Shown: in pieces, positions 12,701 through 23,650 of the stretch | How positions within the stretch are numbered: position 1 is the first letter of the stretch | Layout: the number at the start of each line of letters is the position of its first letter | DNA from: Paramarasmius palmivorus | Taxonomy: Eukaryota; Basidiomycota; Agaricomycetes; Agaricales; Marasmiaceae | Assembly (NCBI GenBank): GCA_037176845.1 | Contig: JAYKXP010000002.1 | Span: forward strand, 930,001 to 994,000 | Length of the DNA stretch: 64,000 bases | Reading direction: 5' to 3' | The notes under the pieces: generated by a model | The model's database searches: none | Told to the model about the DNA's origin: nothing | The model's input: the letters and a program-made list of their open reading frames with translations, nothing else | Translations under genes and position numbers: made by a program

Positions 12701-15436
12701 TCCTGAACCCGAGGAACGTACCCGTACATCGTCTATCATTTCCAGTTCACCGCCCCGAAAGCTTGCCATCGTTGGAGCCTCTCGCCGAAATGAGAGCGTG
12801 GAATCGCTTCCCCAATTTCCTCGACGGCCGTCGCATCGAGCACGCCACAGCATCGACGCTCCTTCTACATCTGCATCAGCCTTACTTCCCAAAGAATCAA
12901 TTATGCTCCGACGTGACGTTAGCCCAGGACCTGACGGGCTGCCCACTGCGTCAAGCAAGGTTATTCTCCGCCGAAACACCTCAAAATCATCTGGTCCTAC
13001 TCGAAATGGCTCGTACCTCAACGGCGCTCGAAACAGCGGGAGTGATGATCCTCGGGACTCTGACGGGGATGCTGGTAGAGTACCTTTCCCTCGAACGGTA
13101 TCTGCTGATCATAGCGGGTCTGGATCCCCACGTACACCGTCTGGAGATGACAGTTCCGGCGTTGCTGCGGCTTTGGACAAGGCAAAACCACCTAGAGGAA
13201 GATTCCAAAGCGACGTGGAAGGCTCGAAGAGGAGAGCAAGACCAAACTCGTACGATGAACTGGGTGCCAAGCCAGCTGCTCGGTCGAGGTTTGAGAGCAT
13301 GGTCAACTTAGGCAATGCATCAGGTAACGCGAGTGCCAGTGATCTCATGAGCAGAGATTCGATGGATGGCAGCGGTGTTCGTAAACACTTGATAATCAAG
13401 GAGGAAGGTAAAGTGGCGACACATTTCGTGAGTCTCTTAACGTTCAGCCCTTTCTATTCGCTTCTGACTCCTTATACCTTTACTAGCAACTCGGTAATTG
13501 CATTGGGCGTGGTCAATTTGGTTCAGTATATCGTGCCTTAAACTTGAACACCGGTCAGATGGTAGCCGTTAAGCGTATCAGTCTTGAAGGTCTCAAGGAG
13601 GAAGAAGTAACCCAGCTCATGAAAGGAGGTGGAGCTTGTGAAGAGGCTGTCTCACCCCAGTATTGTGAAGTACGAAGGTATGGCTCGTGATTCTGATACG
13701 TTGAGCATCGTACTCGAGTGCGTCATGTTCCTTTCTCTTTTTGCTTCGCAGATATTGATGTTCAACCATCAATTCCAGATACGCCGAGAATGGATCGCTT
13801 GGTCAGACTCTCAAGGCATTCGGCAAGCTGAATGAACGTCTCGTCGCGAGCTACGTTGTTCGCATCCTCGAAGGTCTCCATTACCTGCACCGAAGTGACG
13901 TCGTGCACTGCGATCTCAAGGCAGCTAATATTCTGACAACGAAGAACGGCAATGTCAAGCTATCCGACTTCGGTGTTTCCTTGAACATGCGGGCAATGGA
14001 ACGGCAGAACAAAGATGTTGCAGGCACGCCGAATTGGATGGCCCCCGAAGTCATTGAGCTAAAGGGTGCTTCTCCAAAGTCGGATATCTGGTCCCTAGCT
14101 TGCACCGTCATCGAACTCCTGACTGGTCGCCCACCTTATGCGGAAATACTAAACAGCATGTCTGGTGCGCACGTTTTATCCTTTACTTTTAGTGTTGCGT
14201 AATTGACGGTCTCTTTCAGTCATGTTCCGAATCGTCGAGGATGATATGCCGCCAATCCCACCAGGTTGCTCGCCACTGCTGGAGGATTTCCTCAAACAAT
14301 GCTTCAACAAGGATCCGTCACAACGCCCGACTGCCGAGTTACTATGTGAGCATCAATGGTTGAAGCAAAATTGGGGGGCCCACAAGGTACGTGAGAATAT
14401 ACATCACTGGTAAAATTTTCTGACATGTTTCATCAGGAACTGCGACCTCAAGACAGCATTCCATTCCTTCGTCGAGTCAGCGCCGATCTTCAGAAGTCTG
14501 AGGCAGTCCGCTACCTTTCTCAGATCGAGATGAGCGACCGCGGTGATGATCATATCAGCGGCTCACCTCCGGGTCGTCGTATTTCAAACACGTCAATGCG
14601 ACCGTCCCTGGACAACAATGAGATCTCCCCACGAGAGCACACTTTCGTCAAAACGACATTCAGTAAACGTAAGCTCAGCATCTATACAAATATCTCTATG
14701 ACTAACCTTGCACGTAGCTATGGTATGCCGAGTTTGCCTGCTAAGCACTAAGAAGAGCGCGGTCTTGTGTGCGCAGTGCAGTCTCATATGCCATTCGAAA
14801 TGCGCCGACAACGCTCCTCCGACATGCGATCTTCGTGCACAGCTGCTGTTGTATGCATCATACGCCGAGAAGGGGAACCCGAGCAGTGCCTATTCGAATC
14901 CTGTCGATCTACTCAACGAACCGCACCCTAAGAGCCCCATGTCCGACGTGCCTTTCGTATCGCACAGTACGCCTCGAACAAGCCTGGATACATCACCCCC
15001 GCCTCAGTCTCCTCTTTCGCAAACTTCTGTCCCCCATCCGCCCACTGCTTTCAAGTTCTTCAAGCGGTCGCGGACCAGTCAATCTGGGGAGGCCGCTTCA
15101 ACATCTGTTTCTTCTTCCCCACCACAATCCGATAACGTCGGCGTTTCACGGAAGTTGACTCGAAAGAATGAGCGACCGCAATCGCTTGGGAGCAACAGTA
15201 CGAATCCAGACAGCTCTTTGCGCAGTTCCAAGACCACCAGCAGTGCAGGCCGAAGGTCAACAATGTCCAATGACATGGATGTCATCGCCGAGACAGATAG
15301 TTTGAGAGCATCTAGAGTTACCTCCAATTCAGGGGTTTCGGATGGAGGTTATGGATCACATATACCGGGTTCATTACCGGAAGACAATCGACGGCATAAG
15401 AAAAACAAGTCATCTGGAAATTGCATCGTACAATAG
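9757..15436 (+). CDS. CDC15: Cdc15/SepH-type septation kinase with CH, STE-type kinase and C1 domains
   Basis: Large (over 1,600 aa) Ser/Thr kinase of the septation-initiation or mitotic-exit type. The N-terminal 470 residues are Ser/Pro-rich. A calponin-homology-like domain follows (RRLFTEALRDGFVLCQ, intron at about 11240-11296, LMNKLRQSS, NITKFLAACASWGL). After another long disordered linker the kinase domain starts with CIGRGQFGSVYRA (about 13495), VAVKRIS (Lys), HPSIVKYEGMARD, VVHCDLKAANIL, KLSDFGVS and GTPNWMAPEV, followed by the closing HQWLKQNW. A C1-type zinc finger lies at about 14620-14850 (HTFVKTTFSK, MVCRVC, LCAQCSLICHSKCAD, PPTC). At least five further introns are inferred. Around 13620-13628 the frame breaks by one extra base between QLMK and EVELVKRL in the alphaC helix, with no plausible intron. 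The start is the ATG at 9757 (MAAAVLKVSDPF); the open frame extends upstream only from a TTG. Confidence 0.85.
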
Positions 15437-16659
15437 TACTAGTTTGGCTCATTGTTTTTCCCTTTATGTATATTTCTCAAAATCTCTAATGGCCTTCAAG
15501 GTCCTCGCTTCTCTCCGTTTTTCTGTTTATATCCCTTCTCCTCTGTTTATTGCCACTCATGCATCTGTAGTATAGTCCATTCTTTTCCTTCCTGCACATA
15601 TCATCTCATCTCGACTCATGTCCTCTCCCTTCATATCTTGCATCCCCAACCCTCTCAAGCCCGACGTCTTTGACGGTTTCTCTGGGCTGGACTTTCCTTG
15701 TCATTCACTTATAGTCTTCCTTACAGCAGCTACAACGTTACATGTACCGTAGGATAGTGTCGGAATCGATATCAATATTGTCGGCGCTTATATCGTTGTG
15801 TAAAAACTCGCTGTCACGTGATATTCGCCCTCTGACATCTCCGTTTATGGCTTAGGAATTCTTGCCCATAACTACGATGATTCCGAGTTCCTGGTCGAAG
15901 AACACCCAACGTCAACCTCGCAAAACATGGACGTGTCACCTAACAGCAACTTTCATCAAACAGACATCGGACCTCGGACCTTGTTTTGAAGAAATAGAAC
16001 TGATTGCTTTCGTACTAGCTGGCATTCAATCTGATGAAAACAATCTTTGAGAACGTGCATCGAGACTGTTCTGACATTCGATTCCGGTCCGTCAATCACA
16101 AAGCTATGCCAGTTGTCGTTTCGGACATAGACCGCCTCAAGTAACCTGGCAAGTTCTCCTCTCATGCCTCCTTAAACGACTAACTATCCCGAATTGCCCT
16201 AGAGAAGAAGCCTGTGACTCCTGTATTATTGGAACACTGACGTATTTTTCCCCTAGTTCAACTTCAACATGACGTGGAGTTGAAGTTTCGATCTGTTGTG
16301 TGAGAGAAATGGCCTTCGATTCTCATGATAAGATCTGACCACGACATTCAATCCCGCCCTTCACTGACTTCAACTGTCAGCTTCATAGTTCAAACGTTCA
16401 TCAGTCGCTGAACCCGCGATGGTTTCCATCCACCGCCAGACATCATCTCATCTCCCTCCGTCAACGTCTATAGCAATGCTGCCGTGATGTTCGCTACACC
16501 GTCCGGGGCTCAAAATGGTATGAGAGAATCGAGATAAGGGAATCATGGTGCTTCGCGCCATCATGATGATATACGGTCAGCAAACACCCTCGGAGGAACT
16601 TCGAACGAAGTAAATTTTAGTCCCTGATTATACAACAGCCCTTTGCCTCGTTGCACGCA
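15437..16659. other. Intergenic, no supported gene
   Basis: The 1.2 kb after the kinase stop contains a pyrimidine-rich tract (about 15440-15660) consistent with the kinase 3' untranslated region. A 61-residue open frame at 15862-16050 shows no homology I recognise. The remainder is AT-balanced upstream DNA of the small secreted gene. I see no RNA gene or repeat in it. Confidence 0.5.
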
Positions 16660-16667
16660 TATATAAA
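16660..16667 (+). promoter_or_regulatory. TATA box of the small secreted gene
   Basis: TATATAAA lies 49-56 bases upstream of the ATG at 16716. This spacing fits a TATA-type core promoter with a very short leader, as is common for highly expressed fungal secretory genes. The assignment is by sequence match only. Confidence 0.6.
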
Positions 16668-16715
16668 GAGAGCTTGTGGCACAAAAAACAACTTCCGGCT
16701 TCCTTGATCCTGACC

Positions 16716-16955
16716 ATGGTGCGCCTCAGCGTTGCTACAGCCCTAGTAGCGTTGACTGCTTTCCTCTCTCCTGCGATCGCCTCACCTACTCGCGAGACCA
16801 ACGCTCAGCGGATGGCTCGCGGTCTGCCCCCTTTGCCGCCCCGATCTTTTGGAAACAGTGTCCCAGGCCTCCAGGCTACCAAAGTCCAGGAAAAACGCGT
16901 GTTTCCGTCACCTTCGAGCATCTTGGGAGCAAGGTACGAAGTATTGCCCGCTTGA
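16716..16955 (+). CDS. Small secreted protein, possibly the truncated first exon of a longer family member
   Basis: The 79-residue frame starts MVRLSVATALVALTAFLSPA, a clear signal peptide with likely cleavage after AIAS. Next comes NAQRMARGLPPLPPRS, a segment I associate with the N-termini of mushroom secreted proteins of unknown function. In such proteins this segment normally precedes a longer beta-rich domain, but here the frame stops soon after at GARYEVLPA. An alternative is that the GT in ...GCAAG|GTACGAAG is a splice donor and more exons follow, but none is recognisable downstream. A TATA box lies about 50 bp upstream. The signal peptide is seen directly; the function is unknown. The roughly 330 bp between here and the GH18 stop hold nothing recognisable. 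Confidence 0.6.
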   Translation: MVRLSVATALVALTAFLSPAIASPTRETNAQRMARGLPPLPPRSFGNSVPGLQATKVQEKRVFPSPSSILGARYEVLPA

Positions 16956-17288
16956 ACAAAGACTGTCGCTGATCGGAATTGAACTTTAAGGTCGTTTGAC
17001 TCGGCGAGCTCTACAGATTAAGATGCGCTAGTAAAAACCTGAGTTCTGTCGATCAGTGAGCTTTTTTCAACATTGTGAGAATATGCCACTGATTATAATT
17101 CGCCACCCCAAGCAGCACGTACTTCATGTTGTCCTTATGTCCTTCAGCGTACACCATCGTCCCATGGATTCTTTGAACAATGGACCTGGTCTAGGATAAT
17201 TAAATTATCGTTAAACATGAACTACTCTCCTTTACATACACGACGGACTTCAGACGAACAATCATAAATAGACCGTACTGTCATAACC

Positions 17289-18896
17289 TTAAAGCGGAAA
17301 GGCTAAAGCTCGCACTTGCGCTATCCACGACGCCGCAGCATCAGGGTATTCCCATACCATCGCACCACCGGCTGAAAACCTGTGTTATTATGTGCTACCA
17401 AGATGCAATGATGACCGGAAGCACTTACACCAGCCCTTAGCCTTTGCTTGTTCTAAGCATCTGGCAAGAAGAGAGGTACTCATGAACCCATTTGCTGCAT
17501 CACTGAAGGCAGAGTATGGCAATCAGCGACTAGTAGGAAGTGTGGCTTCTTTTGTGGACTAACCCCTGGGTGGCTGGTTTGCCGATCACTAGCTTGCTGA
17601 GAGGCACTCCACTATCCGCGATCTCGAAGAGAGAAGAGTGCGGCCATGTACTAGAAGATTCCAGAAGAAGGCCATCGCAGGTGGTGTATTCCGTCGTCCC
17701 CTCTGTTGCCGAAAAGCTGTCAACTCAAGGCCGCTGATAACCTTTACAGGAATACCCACGGTTATAGAACTATCGGACTGAACATCAGACATCTACCGAC
17801 GGAATCTGTTGATCGCACTTGCCTGCACATTGTACCAATCAATTAAATCTCCAACTGCCGCGTCGACCGCAAGATAAGCTTTTCCGCCAAACTTCTCAGG
17901 TGAGAACCTAAGGATAGACCGGAGTTACATTCGGATTTTTTTCATGAACTACTTTCGTGTTTTCGTACCAAGGCGCAACAGCTATTGATATCGACTTAGT
18001 CCTCTTCTTCGGAACGATAAAACTTCGGACTTACGTGCATGGGTGAGAATGTATGTACCCTGTGGAAGCTGTTTGCGCAATTGCCGTGTGAAGTCTGCTA
18101 GCCACGTCTTGAATTGCAGTCAGTCATGGGGCGAACGTGGCCCGACTAAACTCACTTCGGCCGAACCATCACCAGCATTCATCGCGTTGAAATCCTGAGG
18201 GAAGGAAGACATCAGCACTGCAGACGAAACCTCATGGAAGTTCGGTGTGACCTCATAGTCGACATCGGCTCCGTCTAAGTCGTATTCCTTGACCCAGGCT
18301 GCCATCCTGTTAGCAGTTTCAATGGGATCAGCACCTGATGAAGTAGGTGCGTCTGTTGCGCCAAATAGCGATACTATGAGCTTGATTCCAGCGGCAGCGT
18401 AGTCTTCCTTGATGCTAGCACGCTCCCCGGTACTGAGTTGAGTCCATTCAGCTGCCTAGGCATAATATCAGCTGCATTCTGAAGCTGTCGGTTAACAATC
18501 AAGATGTCATACCTTATCAAAAGCTCCTTCTGTGAGTAAGAAGGACAAAGCACTGGGTTTGGGTGGTGTATTCATCAGAAGAGCAAGACTGGATGACTGA
18601 AAAGATACCTACAAAACATTATAACCCTGAAGTCATCTCAAAGTTAGAAAAACAAACTCCAATAATAGGAAAACACAACATACGACAACTTCAGACACAG
18701 GAGGCGGGCCAGTGATACCAGACACAAACCGGTCGCTATATATAACGAAACGCGGTGCAGCCGGAACAGCGTTGGGATGTGGAACAACACCAGGGTTTGT
18801 CGAGTTGGGATGTTTCCTATCCACGGGAGACGCGTTTCCAACGCTTAGCAAAGCTAGGAGACCAAGGAAAACAAAGCTAAGAGGGAACACGACCAT
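17289..18896 (-). CDS. Secreted GH18 family glycoside hydrolase (chitinase/ENGase type), intact copy
   Basis: Extracellular TIM-barrel enzyme predicted to cleave beta-1,4-GlcNAc linkages in chitin or N-glycans. The first exon carries a signal peptide (MVVFPLSFVFLGLLALLSVGN) followed by PRFVIYSDRFV, the first barrel strand. Later exons give GYNVF, ALSFLLTEGAFDKA, IKLIVSLFGATDAPTSS and MAAWVKEYDLDGADVDYE. The last contains the full catalytic DxxDxDxE signature with its acid/base Glu. Further pieces are LADFTRQLRKQLPQGTYILT, EYTTCDGLLL, VPLSKLVIGKPAT and the C-terminus GGAMVWEYPDA. About eight introns of 45-70 nt are needed. Predicted length is near 300 aa, matching short basidiomycete GH18 enzymes. 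Every frame change I checked is explained by a GT-AG intron. A paralogue lies at 22087-23650. Confidence 0.8.
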
Positions 18897-18964
18897 CGCG
18901 GAGAGGAGTCAAGTGCGAGAAGCTACAAGACAAGTAGCCAGCGATTCTCGATGAAATGGACGCG

Positions 18965-18972
18965 TTTATATA
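18965..18972 (-). promoter_or_regulatory. TATA box of the intact GH18 gene
   Basis: TATATAAA on the minus strand lies 69-76 bases upstream of the GH18 ATG at 18896. The assignment is by motif and spacing only. Confidence 0.5.
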
Positions 18973-19169
18973 ACAGGACCGTCTTTGACATGGCGACACA
19001 ATGCATAACGAAGCTCGAGATATCCATATGCATGGACTTCTCACATCGTGAGCCATCGATTGGACCCGAATGATGTGGCGAGAAGGAATGGGTGAATGCA
19101 AATGGGTATGTTGCGGAGCTGAAGGTGATTGAGTTAGTCCATATGGACTGTAACCACGTCAGAGATGGA

Positions 19170-19850
19170 CTTTGGAATGGTCAACAATGGAAAAGAAGGC
19201 TTTGGCTGAAGAAAGCCTGAAGGAAGACATAAAAAGCATCGTGGCAACACATAGTCCGGTTGCGAGGTTCCGGATGTTGCAGATAGCAAAATAAGCCCTT
19301 TTAAGTACTTTGGGGTCAGAAAGATACAAAGCAGCAACAGTTGTGGAAGCCAGGACGTTCACCTGGTTTTCTGCGGCGTATGGGCTTGCTAGCAATGAAC
19401 GCGTGCTTCGATTAGATAAAGGAGAGACGACTTTTCCGCGGGACATCCGGCAGAGAAGTCAAAAACTATGTCGGGAAGCCCAAGCCCAATTTGAATATGT
19501 ACCAAGCAGCGCAGTATCCTGCGAGGACAAACAGGGTTGTCTTCCACCGTGTCGTCGCGGTGTTTCCCAGGTATACCGTTCTTTTCTCGCTCCACAAACA
19601 CGATGTGTCCTAAAATATACCCACGAAAGGAAACCGGCTTCATTGAGTCTTCTTGATACCGTTTGATGGCAGCATACAGCTTTGCGAAAAGCACATGCGG
19701 CAGTAAGACTAACCAGTAGATGAGCACAAGCTGAACTGGGTATTTCGGCACCTAATCGTGAAAAATCAGATACACAAACCAATTACATTGTTGAATATGC
19801 TTAATGATACAATATACACAAAATCATACCAGCGTCCTTGGGGGTGCTAT
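19170..19850 (-). other. Unresolved coding-like fragment with two hydrophobic segments
   Basis: Between the intact GH18 gene and the Tag1-like stop, the minus strand holds protein-like sequence in more than one frame. About 19750-19630 reads KYPVQLVLIYWLVLLPHVLF then KLYAAIKRYQEDSMKPVSF. About 19570-19470 reads TRWKTTLFVLAGYCAAWYIF in another frame and ends in a stop. Both hydrophobic runs look like transmembrane helices, and a GT donor near 19580 could join them. No convincing start codon or family was found. It may be a small two-TM gene with an unrecognised first exon, or a decayed membrane-protein gene. The part nearer 18973-19160 is GH18 upstream DNA. Confidence 0.35.
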
Positions 19851-19868
19851 ACCCGCCGTGTGCAACAA

Positions 19869-21961
19869 TCAACCTTGAGTCGTCTTCAGATAATGGTGAG
19901 ACGCATCTAGCCAATGATCAGCAGATTGAGTCCAATAGTCCGAGAGCATGCTCTTCTTCCCGATTCTAACACTACCCTTGAAAGGTAGGCCGCTCAAGAC
20001 CATACCATCTTCGTGTTCGGGTCCATCAAGAGGTAAACCTTGAACCAACACGCCTACGTCCGCTGTACCGAGAATACCAGCAATAGCACCATCTCTCCCG
20101 AAAATGACCTGTGTCATATATCAGTACCAATAAAGGTGCTACTATACCGGCGAGCTCACCTTTCCGACAAAGTCGCTGAATTCTTGATGCCTGCCAGGTA
20201 ACACCTCGAGAGGAACATCAACGATCTTTGCAGTCACAGCAAAGGCAGCGCCTTCATCATCCTCGGGCACAACGGCAACGCAACGTGAGACGAGCCAGTC
20301 GTCTGGCCTGATATGCCCGAAAGCTTTCTCAGGTAACGGATCTGGTAGTGGACGTCGGGGAGGCGGGGTTCTCGAGCCTAACGCATTTTGTGCCGATTCT
20401 GGCACTTCGCCATCAAATACGAGAACGTCTGGGAGAACCTTCTTGACATCAAGTCCTACATGCATACCTGGAGGTAGCACGACCCGAGCAAAGACCGTTC
20501 CGCTTGCGAGGAAGGTGTTGCCAGGCTTAATCTTCATGTCGTGTATGGTCACATTTCGAAGGATGCGTGGCTTCTCCTCGGGTGGAGGAAAATCAGCCTC
20601 GACCGTTAAATCGGGTACCAGTGGTGTGGAAATGACGATAGCATTCGAAAGAGCGCTAAGGTATCGTGAAATGAATGTAGAGAGCAATGGGAGCGAATTG
20701 GTTGGTAGGGGGAGAACACCACCCGAAATTTCGAGTGTGATATTAGGATATGTGAGATTGAAGGCTTTACTTCTGACGGATGCAATTGGAATAGGCGCCG
20801 ATTCGTTTGACGCCAGGGAGACTTTCGAAAGGCAACGGAGGTACTGCAAGTGCAAAGTCGGGTGGTGCAGGGTTTAGACAGCAGCGACTGCGTCAATCAC
20901 GAGTTCGTCCGAAATAGTGGATAGGGTAAAGTTGCGAAGAGTGATGAGTTCTGAAACGGATGGGAACGGCGTGTTCTTTCCTGGCTGCGGTAATCCCGGT
21001 AATGGTGGTACTAAAATTACTGATTTAAAAACAAGTGGTCGGGATTGAGTAGCACACTTACTTTGTAGTTTGACCGAAGCTTTGACATCGTCCATCTTTC
21101 GACGTAACATGTGTCTCCAGGAACTTCCCTTCAGGCGACCCCCTTGGACATCAACGTCTGCAATTTCAGCTCTGACAGCCACATAACCCAGCCTCCATGC
21201 TTCACGACAAAGTGTATAAGGGCCGCCGTATCGTGAGTTGGCCGTATTAAGACTGGCGTTGAAAATGCGTGCAGCCAGCTGTGGTCGGAAGGTGGATTAA
21301 CAGTAAGAGGAACCTCTAAAGGAGGTATGTCTAGAGATGCGAGAATAATTGTAGGATCTTGCTGAGACGTAATATTGATGGTTGAAGTCCTTACTGTGAC
21401 TTCATGCAGCCCCTCGATACCCCAGCGCCCAAATGACTTCCAAATGTTCCTCACGAAACTATCGCCTCCTTCTGGATCGCTATTAACCCCCACAACTGAA
21501 CCGGCATCTACACCCATTCTTCCCTCTACATTGACCCACATGCCTTCGGTCCATGTCGTGTTTAGGACGCTAACTTTCTTCGGCCCCTCGAATACCACTG
21601 CTCGTTGTAAGACTTCCTCGGGAGATAGATCGGCAGTTCGCGAAACATATGTCCAGGTCAGCAGGGCCACGACAAGGAATGCAACGATACAAAGAAGTAA
21701 CGTCCCCAGAAAGACATTGAGAAGCGTCGATCTGATATTCCTGCGAGGGTGAGAAAACGAAGTATTGTCGACTTCTGAGCTGGAGCCTCCTGCGCTAGCA
21801 CTACCGAGCAGTGGGGTACGCTCGGTAGGCTCAGCTTGAGCCTTGCCCTTTCCTTTGTCGACTCTAGAGCTAGAGCTGGTATTGGATTCCTCGTCAGAGT
21901 TCATGTCATGGAAAGTAGAAACCGAGGTGGTGGTGGTTGTAGTAGTGCAGAATCCTGCCAT
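19869..21961 (-). CDS. Tag1/DUF3712-like type II membrane protein (vacuolar type)
   Basis: A large single-pass membrane protein resembling the fungal Tag1/DUF3712 group (in yeast, a vacuolar membrane protein that helps terminate autophagy). The cytosolic N-terminus has a Ser-rich tract and ERTPLLG, which fits the acidic dileucine ExxxLL sorting signal for AP-3 delivery to the vacuole. One transmembrane helix follows (LNVFLGTLLLCIVAFLVVAL). The lumenal part is rich in beta strands, with the family-like patches WRLGYVAVRAEIADVDVQGG and LITLRNFTLSTISDELVIDA. The C-terminus is GKKSMLSDYWTQSADHWLDA. Introns lie at about 21066-21024 and near 20160-20117. Three uncompensated frame breaks appear at about 21203, 20875 and 20826; the last two cancel each other. 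Protein-level sense resumes after each one. Naming beyond the DUF3712/Tag1 resemblance is inference. Confidence 0.65.
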
Positions 21962-22086
21962 GAGGATACCACGTGCAATACGTCAATGGCGGTAAATTTC
22001 CCGCGCCTCCCGACTCCGCCGGCAAAGCGCTTGTTCAAAGATAGATAGTACACGGCGTCAATAATATTTCAATAATTTACATGATT

Positions 22087-23650
22087 CTATACAGGCCACG
22101 ACTTGGATCTGACCGTAGTGATCCAGGAGCTTCCAGCATGAGGATACTGCCAAGCCATAGCACCTCCATCTGTGTTTCTCAAATTAGAAACGGAACAGTG
22201 AATAGACCGTGGCGTATTCAATACTCACTCCATCCTTGATTCTTAGCAGTCTGAAGACAAGTCGCAAGTGTGTTAGCATCGATGTATCCGTTATTCGCGT
22301 CACTTAAGTCCGGATTGTTGTCAGCTACATTGAACAGGGAGCATGAAGGACTCACCCAGTTGTAGCTGGCTTCCCAATCACCAGCTTTGAGAGGGGAACG
22401 CCACTAGCAGCGATCTGGAACAGCGCGGTCTTGGGCCAGGTGTTCGATGAGGTGGTGAGTAGATTGCTACAGGTCGTGTATTCGGAAGTTCCCTCTGTTT
22501 GGACCCATTATAATCGACTTGGCCAGTGCGCCACAGTGGACTTACGGTTGTAGAACTGAAGATGAAAACGTTAGGTTATGACACCTCACATTAAAGGATA
22601 CGGCTCACTTGGACATTGTACCAATCAATCAAACTTCCGACAGAGTTATGCACCGTCAGGTATGCACCTCCACCGTATTTGCCGGGCGAGAACCTAAGAA
22701 TAGATTTGAGTCTAACCTTACAGTCCCGAATTGTCGATGGGGCCTACCAAGGTGCAACAGCTGACGAAAAAATATTCACATCAGATTGTTCCATAAATGC
22801 GTACAGAACAGATCACTTACGTGCATGGGTAAGGATATACTGTCCCTGAGGAAGCTGCGTCCTCAATTGCTTCGTGAAATTGATAAGCCAAGGTTTCCGC
22901 CTTTGCCATTGCCGGCGTCGATGGCATTAAAGTCCTGAGAGTTACGAGTCAGTAGTCACACTCGAGGATGCAGTAACGCGTAACACAAACCTCATAATCA
23001 ACATCAATACCGTCCAGGTTATATTGCTTGACCCAAGCAGCCATAGTGTTCGCCGTAGCAATTGGGTCCGCGTTGGACGACGTCGGCACGTTCCGTCGCG
23101 CCAAATGCAGAAACCACCAGTTTGATCCCGGCGGCAGCATACTGAGATTTAATAGATGCACGCTCGTCTGCAGTGAGAGTTGTCCATTCGTAAGCCTGTA
23201 AAACTAATCAGCTTAGTGTTCAGCTCAAATCAAGACCAAGGTTCAAACCTTGTCCCATGCACCTTCAATAAGAAGGAACGAAAGACAACTGTAGATAGTT
23301 CAATAACAGAATAGATGATGCCACGGCAACACAGCACTTACAATACATTGAATCCCTGATTGACGCGACTTAGCCTTTCGACATGCTCAAAAAAGCCAAT
23401 ATCAAGATCTCACCTTCAACGCAGAAACAGGTGGCGGACCGTTAGTTCCCTGGACATACGTATCCGCGTAGACAACCCAATGCGGAGCGGCAGGAGTCGC
23501 GCGTGCCAAAATCTCCCGAGCTTGATGATCGAGTTCGAGTCCTTCGAAATGGGCCACGGAACCGGTCGCATTTACCGCTACAGGTGAACTGGACACACGT
23601 CCCAGTATGACCGAGATGGCGAACAGTCCGAGAGCAGAAAAGGCTACCAT
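22087..23650 (-). CDS. Second GH18 paralogue, frame-disrupted
   Basis: Paralogue of the GH18 gene at 17289-18896, on the same strand, with the Tag1-like gene between them. It starts MVAFSALGLFAISVILGRVS (signal peptide) and has an extra pro-like segment before WVVYADTYVQG. Exons then give CLSFLLIEGAWDKA, IKLVVSAFGAT and MAAWVKQYNLDGIDVDYE, with the complete catalytic signature including Glu. The C-terminal pieces are SLIDWYNVQ, VPLSKLVIGKPAT and GGAMAWQYPHAGSSWITTVR. Two frame breaks are not explained by introns. One is an extra base near 23090 (between FGATE and VPTSSNADP). The other is a shift near 22895, where the sister gene has an intron. It is therefore either a young pseudogene or an assembly-damaged working gene; the preserved catalytic residues favour recent activity. 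Confidence 0.7.
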
